This document shows positions 1 through 6,516 of a stretch of DNA of 11,284 bases, piece by piece. This stretch comes from an uncultured Bacteroidales bacterium (GTDB lineage: Bacteria > Bacteroidota > Bacteroidia > Bacteroidales > UBA932), in contig CALEJC010000034.1 in the NCBI GenBank assembly GCA_937898205.1, forward strand, positions 1-11,284, given 5' to 3'. The notes under the pieces are model-generated. The model did no database searches. It was not told the DNA's origin and worked only from the letters and a program-made list of their open reading frames with translations. The position numbers and the translations under genes were made by a program. Position 1 is the first letter of the stretch; every line of letters starts with the position of its first letter.

Positions 1-2
1 GC

Positions 3-2237
3 CTTGCACAAAATTGGAACCAGCGCTATCCGCTTGTGTTTGGTCAGGGTAACTTCGGTTCGATGGACGGCGACCCGGTGGCAGCGATGCGTTATACAGA
101 AGCAAAGCTTGAGAGGATTTCGGATGAGATCCTGGGCGATATCGACAAAAACACAGTCGATATGATGCTCAACTTTGACGACTCTCTCACAGAGCCGACA
201 GTTCTGCCTACCAAGGCTCCGCTCCTGATGCTCAACGGTTCTTCGGGTATCGCGGTCGGCATGGCAACCAACATGGCTCCACACAATCTCAGCGAGTGCT
301 GTGATGCCATCTGTGCCTACATCGACAATCCTGATATCGATGTCGAGGGTTTGATGGAGCACATCAAGGGTCCGGATTTCCCTACAGGCGGTATCATCAT
401 GGGCCGTCAGGGCATTGTGGACGCCTACACTACAGGTCGTGGCCGCGTGGTGATCAGAGCAAAGGCAGAGATCGAAGAGACAGATAACGGACGTGAGGTG
501 ATCGTCGTTACAGAAGTTCCATACATGGTCAACAAGGCTGATATGCTCACCCGCATCAGCGAAATGATCCATGAGAAGAAGATTGAAGGCGTCGCAGATA
601 TCCGCGAGCTCACCAACCGTGACGGTATCCGCATCGAGTTCCTTGTGAAGAAGGATGCCAACGCCAACGTCGTGCTCAACACGCTTTTCAAATATTCTGC
701 TCTCCAGAGCAGCTTCTCTATAAACAATGTGGCTCTTGTCGGAGGACGTCCACGCACTCTTACCCTCAAGGACATGATCTCTACATTTGTGGATTTCCGT
801 CATGAGGTTGTGGTGCGCAGAACCCGTTACGAGCTTGAGAAGGCCCAGAAGAGAGCTCACATCCTTGAAGCACTCCTTCGTGCTATCGATGTGATTGACG
901 AGATTATCGCCATCATCAAGGCTTCCAAGAGCGTGGATGAGGCTAAGTCGACTCTCATGCAACGCTTTGAGTTTGACGAGATCCAGGCCTCAGCAATCGT
1001 GGAGATGCGTCTCCGTCAGCTCACCGGCCTCGAGAAGGAGAAACTTCAGAACGAATACGAAGAGCTCGCCAAGTTTATCGCGAAGTGCCTCGAAATCCTT
1101 GCAAGCGATGAGCTTCAGCTTGGCATCGTCAAGAGCGAATGTCAGGATCTCAAGGCAAAATATGGCGATGAGCGTCGCAGCGAGATCACTCTCTCGGAAG
1201 AGGAGTTCAATCCGGAAGACTTCTATGCAGATGAGGATGTCGTCATCACCATCTCAAAACTCGGATACATCAAGCGCACACCTCTGTCAGAGTTCCATAC
1301 TCAGTCAAGAGGCGGTGTGGGCAAGAAGGCCAGCGCTACACGCGACGAGGACTTCATCGAACACATCTATGTGGCCAACATGCACTCGACAATGCTCTTC
1401 TTCACTGACAAGGGCATGTGTTATCGCCTCAAGGTCTATGAGCTTCCTGAAGGATCGCGCACATCAAAGGGCAGAGCTGTGCAGAACCTGCTGTCTATCG
1501 ACGCTACCGACTGCATCCGCACCTATCTCAATGCAAAGAGCATAGAAAATCCGGAATATACAGAAAATCACTTTGTTACCCTCATCACCAAGAAGGGTAT
1601 AGTCAAGAAGACCACACTCTCAGAGTATGCCAACAAACGTTCCCGCAACAAGGGTATCATCGCTATCAATGTGCGTGAAGATGACGAACTTCTTGATGCT
1701 CTCCTCACAGATGGCAACAGCGAGATCATGATCGCTGCCCGCGCAGGCCGTTGCTGCCGCTTTGATGAGACAGAGCTCAGAGCGCTCGGAAGAAATGCTT
1801 CGGGTGTGAAGGGTATCTCGATTGAGGATGACGATGAGGTGATCGGAGCTCTTGCCTACAACCCTAACGATGCTGAGTCTGCCCAGAAGACAGTGCTCGT
1901 GGTCAGCGAAAACGGCTTCGGTAAGAGATCTGATGTAGACGAGTATCGTCTCACATCGAGAGGTGCCAAGGGCGTGAAGACCATCAACATCACAGATAAG
2001 ACTGGCCCGCTTGTTGCTATAAAGAGTGTAACAGAGCAAAACGACTTGATGATCATCACCAAATCCGGTCTTACAATCAGGATGTCAGTCGAGGACATCA
2101 GAGTGGCCGGCAGAGCAACCCAGGGCGTCAAGCTGATCAATATCAGAGAAGGGGACGCTATCGCAGCAGTATCTCCAGTGGCCAAAGAGGAGACAGAGGA
2201 GACAACTCAGGATTCAGCAACTTCAAACGAAGAGTAA
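3..2237 (+). CDS. gyrA: DNA gyrase subunit A (5'-truncated by window start)
   Basis: This is the breakage-reunion subunit of gyrase, which with GyrB introduces negative supercoils in the cytoplasm. The frame is open from base 3 and gives 744 visible residues. By alignment from memory to E. coli GyrA, the first visible residue matches position 92, so about 91 residues, including the Ser83/Asp87 resistance positions, lie upstream. The catalytic Arg-Tyr pair is at 90-95 (MRYTEAKL). The DNA-bending isoleucines follow PDFPTGG at 393-398. The tower and coiled-coil region contains AIVEMRLRQLTGLEKEK. The C-terminal beta-pinwheel starts around base 1230, with a GyrA-box-like QSRGGVG at 1302-1322 and six repeats of the I-x-K/R-x-G-hydrophobic type (for example SKLGYIKRTPLSEF and TKSGLTIRMSVEDI). 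The tail is acidic and rich in Glu, Thr and Ser. The six-blade C-terminus argues for GyrA over ParC. The exported TPR gene follows after 21 bases. Confidence 0.97.
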   Translation, partial: LAQNWNQRYPLVFGQGNFGSMDGDPVAAMRYTEAKLERISDEILGDIDKNTVDMMLNFDDSLTEPTVLPTKAPLLMLNGSSGIAVGMATNMAPHNLSECCDAICAYIDNPDIDVEGLMEHIKGPDFPTGGIIMGRQGIVDAYTTGRGRVVIRAKAEIEETDNGREVIVVTEVPYMVNKADMLTRISEMIHEKKIEGVADIRELTNRDGIRIEFLVKKDANANVVLNTLFKYSALQSSFSINNVALVGGRPRTLTLKDMISTFVDFRHEVVVRRTRYELEKAQKRAHILEALLRAIDVIDEIIAIIKASKSVDEAKSTLMQRFEFDEIQASAIVEMRLRQLTGLEKEKLQNEYEELAKFIAKCLEILASDELQLGIVKSECQDLKAKYGDERRSEITLSEEEFNPEDFYADEDVVITISKLGYIKRTPLSEFHTQSRGGVGKKASATRDEDFIEHIYVANMHSTMLFFTDKGMCYRLKVYELPEGSRTSKGRAVQNLLSIDATDCIRTYLNAKSIENPEYTENHFVTLITKKGIVKKTTLSEYANKRSRNKGIIAINVREDDELLDALLTDGNSEIMIAARAGRCCRFDETELRALGRNASGVKGISIEDDDEVIGALAYNPNDAESAQKTVLVVSENGFGKRSDVDEYRLTSRGAKGVKTINITDKTGPLVAIKSVTEQNDLMIITKSGLTIRMSVEDIRVAGRATQGVKLINIREGDAIAAVSPVAKEETEETTQDSATSNEE

Positions 2238-2258
2238 CAACAATAATTCTTATAAGAA

Positions 2259-3578
2259 ATGAAAAAGATTTTTTTAGTATTGGCTATCGCTGCCTCATTG
2301 CAGGCAATTGATGCACAGGCACAGGTAAAATCACCAGCAGCTGCTAAGAGTGCTGTTGAGAAGGCTGCTGCCGCTACAACAAATCCTAAGCAGAACACAA
2401 AGACTGCTACTTGGCTCAAGTATGGCTCGGCTTTGATGGACGCCTATGATGCAACAGTAGGTAGCATCTGGGTTGGTATGTCAGGACAGGAGCTCACACT
2501 CCTCTCAGGTGCAGAAAAGGCTCAGAGTCAGGAAGTGGTTGAGCTTAATGGTCGCCAGTTTACCAAGATGGTATATGCAACAAAGAACCTTTATGTCAAT
2601 GAGAGCGGTGCTCTTGAGATCATTGAGATCACCAATCCTGTAGTTGAGGCACCTCTTGCAAAGGCTCTCGAGGCTTATGCAAAGGCAGCTGAGCTTGATG
2701 TCAAGGGTCAGAAGACAAAGGACATCAAGGACGCTCTCACAACCATTTCTACAAAGTACTATGAGGAGGCTTATTCAGCCTATGGTCTTGGTGACGTTAA
2801 GGGAGCTTCTGATCTCTTTGAGAAGGCCTACAACGCAAAGAAGACTGCTCCTCTCAGCCAGATCGATACAAATGCTCTCTACAATGTGGCATTTACATCA
2901 TGGCAGGTTGCTGACAACGCTCGCGCAAAGAAGTACTTCAATGAGTGCTTGGCTCTCGGTTATGCAGGTGAGGATGGTGACGTATATGCAAAGCTCGCTG
3001 AGATTGAGGACAAGGAAGGTAACAAGGCAGAGAGCAAGAACATCCTTGAGAAGGGTTTTGCTGCTTACCCATCAAGCCAGGCTATCCTCGTAGGTCTCAT
3101 CAACTACTACATCGCAAGTGGTGAGGATACAAACCGCCTCTTCCAGCTCCTCGATGGTGCTAAGAAGAACGAGCCTAACAATGCTTCTCTTTACTATGTT
3201 GAGGGTAACATCCACCGTCAGCTCGGCAACGGCGAAGCTGCTATCGCTGCCTACAACAAGTGCGCAGAGATCAACCCAGCCTATGAGTTTGGTTACATCG
3301 GTGCAGGTATCTACTACTATGAGCTCGCAGTCAAGCTCCAGCAGGATGCTGACCTTGAGATGGACAACACCAAGTATCAGGCTCTCCTCGGTGAGTTTGA
3401 GGTGGCTCTCAAGAACTGTGTTGAGCCATTTGAGAAGGCATTTGAGCTTACAAAGGATCCGGAGATCAAGGTAAGTGTTGCTGAGTACCTTAAGAACGCT
3501 TGCTTCCGTTTCCGTAACGAGAGCCCAGAGTTCCAGGCTAAGTATGAGAAGTACAACGCTGCTTCACAGGGCAACTAA
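2259..3578 (+). CDS. Exported tetratricopeptide-repeat protein
   Basis: The 439-residue product has a clear Sec signal peptide (two lysines, hydrophobic core at residues 4-17, cleavage expected after AQA at 19-21), so it is periplasmic or outer-membrane associated. An Ala/Lys-rich linker (22-50) leads to a region (about 51-165) that I do not recognise. TPR-like helix pairs then run from about 166 to 345: AYGLGDVKGASDLFEKAY, ALYNVAFTSWQVADNARAKK, VYAKLAEIEDKEGNKAESKN, and the most canonical, SLYYVEGNIHRQLGNGEAAI. A further helical segment ends at FRNESPEFQAKYEKY. TPRs are protein-binding scaffolds, so a partner rather than a reaction is expected. The ATG at 2259 is preceded by AT-rich sequence (ATAAGAA) with no Shine-Dalgarno, as usual in Bacteroidetes. 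I see no -7 element in the 21-base gap, so transcription probably comes from gyrA. Lysine is written almost only AAG, which fits good expression. The specific function is unknown. Confidence 0.9.
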   Translation: MKKIFLVLAIAASLQAIDAQAQVKSPAAAKSAVEKAAAATTNPKQNTKTATWLKYGSALMDAYDATVGSIWVGMSGQELTLLSGAEKAQSQEVVELNGRQFTKMVYATKNLYVNESGALEIIEITNPVVEAPLAKALEAYAKAAELDVKGQKTKDIKDALTTISTKYYEEAYSAYGLGDVKGASDLFEKAYNAKKTAPLSQIDTNALYNVAFTSWQVADNARAKKYFNECLALGYAGEDGDVYAKLAEIEDKEGNKAESKNILEKGFAAYPSSQAILVGLINYYIASGEDTNRLFQLLDGAKKNEPNNASLYYVEGNIHRQLGNGEAAIAAYNKCAEINPAYEFGYIGAGIYYYELAVKLQQDADLEMDNTKYQALLGEFEVALKNCVEPFEKAFELTKDPEIKVSVAEYLKNACFRFRNESPEFQAKYEKYNAASQGN

Positions 3579-4648
3579 TCTTTGATGCCGCTTGCGGCCT
3601 TGACTCTGTCGTAGGTCGCAATCATATTATCATAATCTGAAGGGGTGAGCCATGCGCTACGATGCGAGGCCCACTCCTTCACTTTTATTGTCTGGTAATT
3701 GTCCGACAACATTCCGGGCAGGCAGCACCATGTAAAGCTGAACTCCGGTGCCAGCATTGTGGCTGTCTTGCTGCCTTGCTCGCGCACCATGGTGAGCGTG
3801 ACCATCAGCCCGATGCGGGTGTTGCGGGCGCTCATGTTTGATACCACATTGCCAAGCGAATAGATGACCGGCTTGCCTTTGATCAGCTCGTAATCCTGCA
3901 CCACGTGAGGGTGTGCTCCGATGATGGCATCCACGCCTGCGTCTATGAGCATTTCGGCCCAGCGCCTCTGGTTATCATCGTGCACAAGCGAATATTCTGT
4001 GCCCCAATGAGGCAGCGCAATCACAAAATCAGCGCCACGGTCACGTGCCTCGCGGACTGCTGCAAGGACATCCTCCTCTCTTGCATAAAAGACTTTAGGC
4101 CAGAGAGTTGATGCGCCCAGATTGGTGCCGTAGGTAAAGTTGATCAGGGCCACATTGATGCCTCGTTTGAAGAGGTAGATGGGATATCTTTGCTTGAGGT
4201 CTTCTGCGTCATAGGCTGCGCCGGTATGTTTGATGCCGAGGCTGTCGGCGAGTCGGTTATATACCTCCAGAGTGCGCTTCAATCCGGCGCTGCCTCTGTC
4301 AAGGATGTGATTGTTGGCTGTGAGAAAGACATCTATGCCGCAATCCTCGGCGAGATATCTGGCAAAGGAGTCCGGAGTGGAAAAAGCAGGGTATCCGCTG
4401 TATGGCGGGCCTCCTAGGCTGAACTCCAGATTGGCTGCGCAGAAGTCGGATTTCTTGAGGTCTTCTGCGATGTCTTGAAGAAACTGATTGTGATTATATT
4501 GGAGCTGTCTGGAGTGCATCATGACATCTCCTATGAAGCTGATACTAAGAGTGTCCGGGGTATTTCTAAGCTTGTCCGCCTGTGCACTGGACTGAAGTGC
4601 GCAGAAAAGCATCAGAAATGTGATAAAATATGTTCTTGGTATAGTCAT
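3575..4648 (-). CDS. CapA-family (PGA_cap) metallophosphatase-like exported protein
   Basis: Reading from the ATG at 4648 gives 357 residues with a signal peptide (hydrophobic 7-18, cleavage expected after AQA at 22-24). The rest matches the CapA/PgsA-type bacterial capsule-synthesis family, related to metallophosphoesterases. Visible motifs are GDVMMH (40-45), NLEF (73-76), ANNHILDRG (111-119), PHWGTEYS (213-220), GAHPHVVQDYE (244-254) and YSLGNVV (263-269). The Asp, Asn and His residues expected to bind metal are present, so the protein looks intact. CapA proteins of Gram-positives act in poly-gamma-glutamate export, but no capBC-like genes are visible here and the Bacteroidetes substrate is unknown to me. 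A TTG at 4657, three codons upstream, is also in frame but lies inside a -7 promoter match, so I prefer the ATG. The gene converges on the TPR gene (stops overlap) and diverges from the SPOR lipoprotein gene. Confidence 0.88.
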   Translation of the reverse strand: MTIPRTYFITFLMLFCALQSSAQADKLRNTPDTLSISFIGDVMMHSRQLQYNHNQFLQDIAEDLKKSDFCAANLEFSLGGPPYSGYPAFSTPDSFARYLAEDCGIDVFLTANNHILDRGSAGLKRTLEVYNRLADSLGIKHTGAAYDAEDLKQRYPIYLFKRGINVALINFTYGTNLGASTLWPKVFYAREEDVLAAVREARDRGADFVIALPHWGTEYSLVHDDNQRRWAEMLIDAGVDAIIGAHPHVVQDYELIKGKPVIYSLGNVVSNMSARNTRIGLMVTLTMVREQGSKTATMLAPEFSFTWCCLPGMLSDNYQTIKVKEWASHRSAWLTPSDYDNMIATYDRVKAASGIKD

Positions 4649-4654
4649 CTTGTA

Positions 4655-4662
4655 CAAAGATA
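4655..4662 (-). promoter_or_regulatory. Bacteroidetes -7 promoter element for the CapA-family gene
   Basis: Read on the minus strand this is TATCTTTG, an exact match to the Bacteroidetes -7 consensus TAnnTTTG. Its last G is 7 bases before the A of the ATG at 4648. Given where transcription usually starts relative to this element, the 5' untranslated region would be only a few bases long. A -33 TTTG is not clear: TTTC at 4687-4684, 21 bases upstream, is the nearest approximate match. The assignment rests on motif and position only. Confidence 0.6.
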
Positions 4663-4667
4663 ATTAT

Positions 4668-4675
4668 TAAATTTG
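4668..4675 (+). promoter_or_regulatory. Bacteroidetes -7 promoter element for the SPOR-lipoprotein/leuS operon
   Basis: TAAATTTG is an exact match to TAnnTTTG, and its last G is 7 bases before the ATG at 4682. It is the only promoter-like element I found ahead of the five-gene operon. The -33 TTTG is degenerate: CTTG at 4649-4652 is closest but its spacing is short. Only five bases separate this element from the opposing minus-strand element, so RNA polymerase at one would block the other. Confidence 0.6.
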
Positions 4676-4681
4676 CAACTT

Positions 4682-5194
4682 ATGAAAAAGTGCCTTGTAT
4701 TTACTTTGCTATGCTCTGTTGCATTGCTTGTTAGCTCTTGCGATCTTTTCAGGAAGATGGCGGGCCGTCCTACTTCTGCAGAGATTGAGCAGAAGAGGGC
4801 AATGATTGAGGCCCGGAAGATTGCTCACCAAGGAAGATTGGACTCCCTTGATGCTGTCCAGAAGCAGATGGCTGACTCTCTGGCAGTGTTGGATTCGCTA
4901 AGGCTCTCCAATAGCTCGCTCATCTCGTCAAGACAGTTGACGACAGAGTCAAAGTCCTCTCTTTCAGCACGTTATTATGTGATTGTGGGTGCATTTAGCA
5001 AAATAGAGAATGCAAAGAAGCTTGCCGCAAGTGCGGAAGCAAACTCCTACAAGGCAGAGTTGATTGCCTATGCCAACGGCTTCACTGCCGTGGGCGTGTG
5101 TGCTTCGGACAATCTTGCAGACGCTTATGCCCGTCTCCAGGAGGTCAGACAAAGCGGCTTCTGCCCGGATGCATGGATTTTAGACAACAAGTAG
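4682..5194 (+). CDS. SPOR-domain lipoprotein
   Basis: The product has 170 residues. The signal peptide ends in a lipobox (V-S-S-C, lipidated Cys20), so it should be membrane-anchored in the periplasm. The residues after Cys20 (DLFRK) are not the acidic run known to send Bacteroidetes lipoproteins to the cell surface, so I infer it stays periplasmic. Residues 32-77 are a charged, heptad-like helix rich in repeated DSL motifs, probably a coiled coil. Residues 96-166 form a SPOR domain (YYVIVGAFSKIENAKKLA, then a C-terminal ARLQEVRQSGFCPDAWIL). SPOR domains bind peptidoglycan stripped of stem peptides, typically at division sites. I chose ATG 4682 over an in-frame TTG at 4673 because the TTG lies within the -7 promoter match and only the ATG gives a clean lipoprotein signal (MKKCLVF). 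It is the first gene of the operon, and the M28-like gene starts one base after its stop. Confidence 0.88.
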   Translation: MKKCLVFTLLCSVALLVSSCDLFRKMAGRPTSAEIEQKRAMIEARKIAHQGRLDSLDAVQKQMADSLAVLDSLRLSNSSLISSRQLTTESKSSLSARYYVIVGAFSKIENAKKLAASAEANSYKAELIAYANGFTAVGVCASDNLADAYARLQEVRQSGFCPDAWILDNK

Positions 5195-5195
5195 T

Positions 5196-6515
5196 ATGCG
5201 CAGACTTATCTACATATTAGCTTTTATGCTCTTGAGCTTCAATCTCCAGGCGCAAGTGGCATTGTGGGATCAGTTGAATATGAGCGAGATGGCCAAAACT
5301 CTTGAGGCGCATGTGAAGTTTCTTTCTTCTCCTCATAGAGAAGGTCGAGGTGCAGGTTCAGAAGGTGAGTACCAGTCTGCTCTTTATATTACGGACAAGT
5401 TGGCCGAATACGGCGTGGATGTTTTGAGCGGAGAAGATGCTGAGCTTTTTGGCATCCTTCAGGAGAGCGGTGATACCCTCAAGTCCCACAATGTAATCGG
5501 TTTTATTCCCGGATATGACAAGAAACTCCGCGATCATTATATCGTCATCGGAGCAAGGCTTGATAACATCGGCATCAGGGAAGTGATGGTTAATGGTGAG
5601 AAAAAAGAGCAGATCTTCTGCGGCGCCAACGGCAATGCTTCCGGTCTTTCGATGCTCATAGAGCTTGCTAAGATGCTCAATAACAATCGAGTACTCCTCA
5701 AGAGGTCTGTAATTGTGGCTGCATTTGGCTCGAGCCTTAATCAGGGTGCGGGATCTTGGTATTTCTTGAACAGAAGTTTCTCAGGAGTGGAGAATATCGA
5801 TGCGATGATAAACCTTGATATGCTTGGCACCGGCTCTCGCGGATTCTATGCCTACACGGGTTCCAATGCCGACCTTAACAAACTCATCAATTGGGTAAAT
5901 AACGAGACTTTGCAGCCGGTGACGCCGAAGATTGTGGCGATGGAGCCGGTGGAGTCTGACCACAGGTCTTTCCACGATAAGAAGATTCCGTTTGTATTCT
6001 TTACGACCGGCATGTATCCGGAGTATAATAGTACCAACGACACGGCAGAAAAACTGGAATATAACAATCTCGAGCGTGAGATGGACTATATCTTCAATTT
6101 TACTGTGGAGCTGGCCAACGGCGAGAAGCCTGCCTTTATGACAGAGGAAGAGGCAAAGCTGGAGATCAAGGAGCAGGAGGTGGTTTCATATTATGACTGT
6201 GATACTCCACCGATCTTCATGGGTTCAAGCTCTCTTCCAAACTTCCTGACCCGCTGGGTATATGTCTACCTCAGATATCCAAAATCTGCAGTAGATGCCG
6301 GTATCCAGGGTAAGGTGACCGTGAGCTTCATTATCGACCAGAAGGGAAAGGTCGGAGATGTCAAGGTCGTAAAAGGAGTGAGCGAAGAGCTTGATGCTGA
6401 GGCTGTCAGGGCGGTGAGTGCATCTCCTGACTGGAAGCCTGCAAAGGTAGACGGCAAGAAGGTGAAGTGTCTTGTGACTTTGCCTATAGAGTTTAGACTT
6501 GAAAAGAGAAAATAA
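5196..6515 (+). CDS. M28-peptidase-like protein with TonB C-terminal domain; probable pseudopeptidase
   Basis: The 439-residue product has a signal peptide (MRRLIYILAF..., cleavage expected after Ala19) and no other membrane segment, so it is probably soluble in the periplasm. Residues about 30-310 have the M28 aminopeptidase layout: HREGRGAGSEGEY (47-59), VIGARLDNIG (117-126), GANGNASG (143-150), AAFGSSLNQGAGSWYF (175-190), NLDMLG (206-211) and SDHRSF (254-259). The zinc and catalytic sites are degenerate. The first His ligand is Arg121, the bridging Asp is Gly146, and the catalytic Glu-Glu pair is Ser179-Ser180. Only Asp208 and His256 are kept. Residues about 347-435 are a TonB_C domain (RYPKSAVDAGIQGKVTVSF, then LDAEAVRAV, PDWKPAKVDGKKV and LPIEFRL) without the usual N-terminal TonB anchor or proline-rich spacer. 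It lies between the SPOR lipoprotein and leuS with one-base gaps on both sides. A binding or adaptor role is inferred; the fold assignment is firm, the loss of activity likely. Confidence 0.88.
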   Translation: MRRLIYILAFMLLSFNLQAQVALWDQLNMSEMAKTLEAHVKFLSSPHREGRGAGSEGEYQSALYITDKLAEYGVDVLSGEDAELFGILQESGDTLKSHNVIGFIPGYDKKLRDHYIVIGARLDNIGIREVMVNGEKKEQIFCGANGNASGLSMLIELAKMLNNNRVLLKRSVIVAAFGSSLNQGAGSWYFLNRSFSGVENIDAMINLDMLGTGSRGFYAYTGSNADLNKLINWVNNETLQPVTPKIVAMEPVESDHRSFHDKKIPFVFFTTGMYPEYNSTNDTAEKLEYNNLEREMDYIFNFTVELANGEKPAFMTEEEAKLEIKEQEVVSYYDCDTPPIFMGSSSLPNFLTRWVYVYLRYPKSAVDAGIQGKVTVSFIIDQKGKVGDVKVVKGVSEELDAEAVRAVSASPDWKPAKVDGKKVKCLVTLPIEFRLEKRK

Positions 6516-6516
6516 T

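Noticed and set aside
895..1545. Long alternative-frame ORF within gyrA, with similar ones at 2644-3093 and 3118-3474 within the TPR gene
   Set aside because: Their Ser/Arg/Leu-rich, low-complexity composition is typical of off-frame reading of a real gene. They have no domain, start context or independent promoter.
3..2237. Assignment of the first gene to parC (topoisomerase IV)
   Set aside because: The full six-blade C-terminal pinwheel, the GyrA-box-like QSRGGVG and the match to Bacteroidetes GyrA (KYGDERRSEI, EEFNPEDFYAD) favour GyrA.
3587..3598. GC-rich palindrome GCCGCTTGCGGC just after the TPR stop codon, considered as a terminator
   Set aside because: The loop is only 2-4 bases and no T-run follows on either strand. 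It also lies inside the CapA-family coding sequence and encodes ordinary residues.
4649..4657. TTG at 4657 as the start of the CapA-family protein
   Set aside because: It lies inside the TATCTTTG promoter match and adds only MYK before a good ATG. The ATG at 4648 already gives a complete signal peptide.
4673..4681. TTG at 4673 as the start of the SPOR lipoprotein
   Set aside because: It falls inside the TAAATTTG promoter match. The ATG at 4682 gives a standard lipoprotein signal beginning MKK.
6499..6516. TTG at 6499 as the start of leuS
   Set aside because: It would overlap the upstream gene by 17 bases. The ATG at 6517 gives MDYDFKSIE, the expected LeuRS N-terminus.
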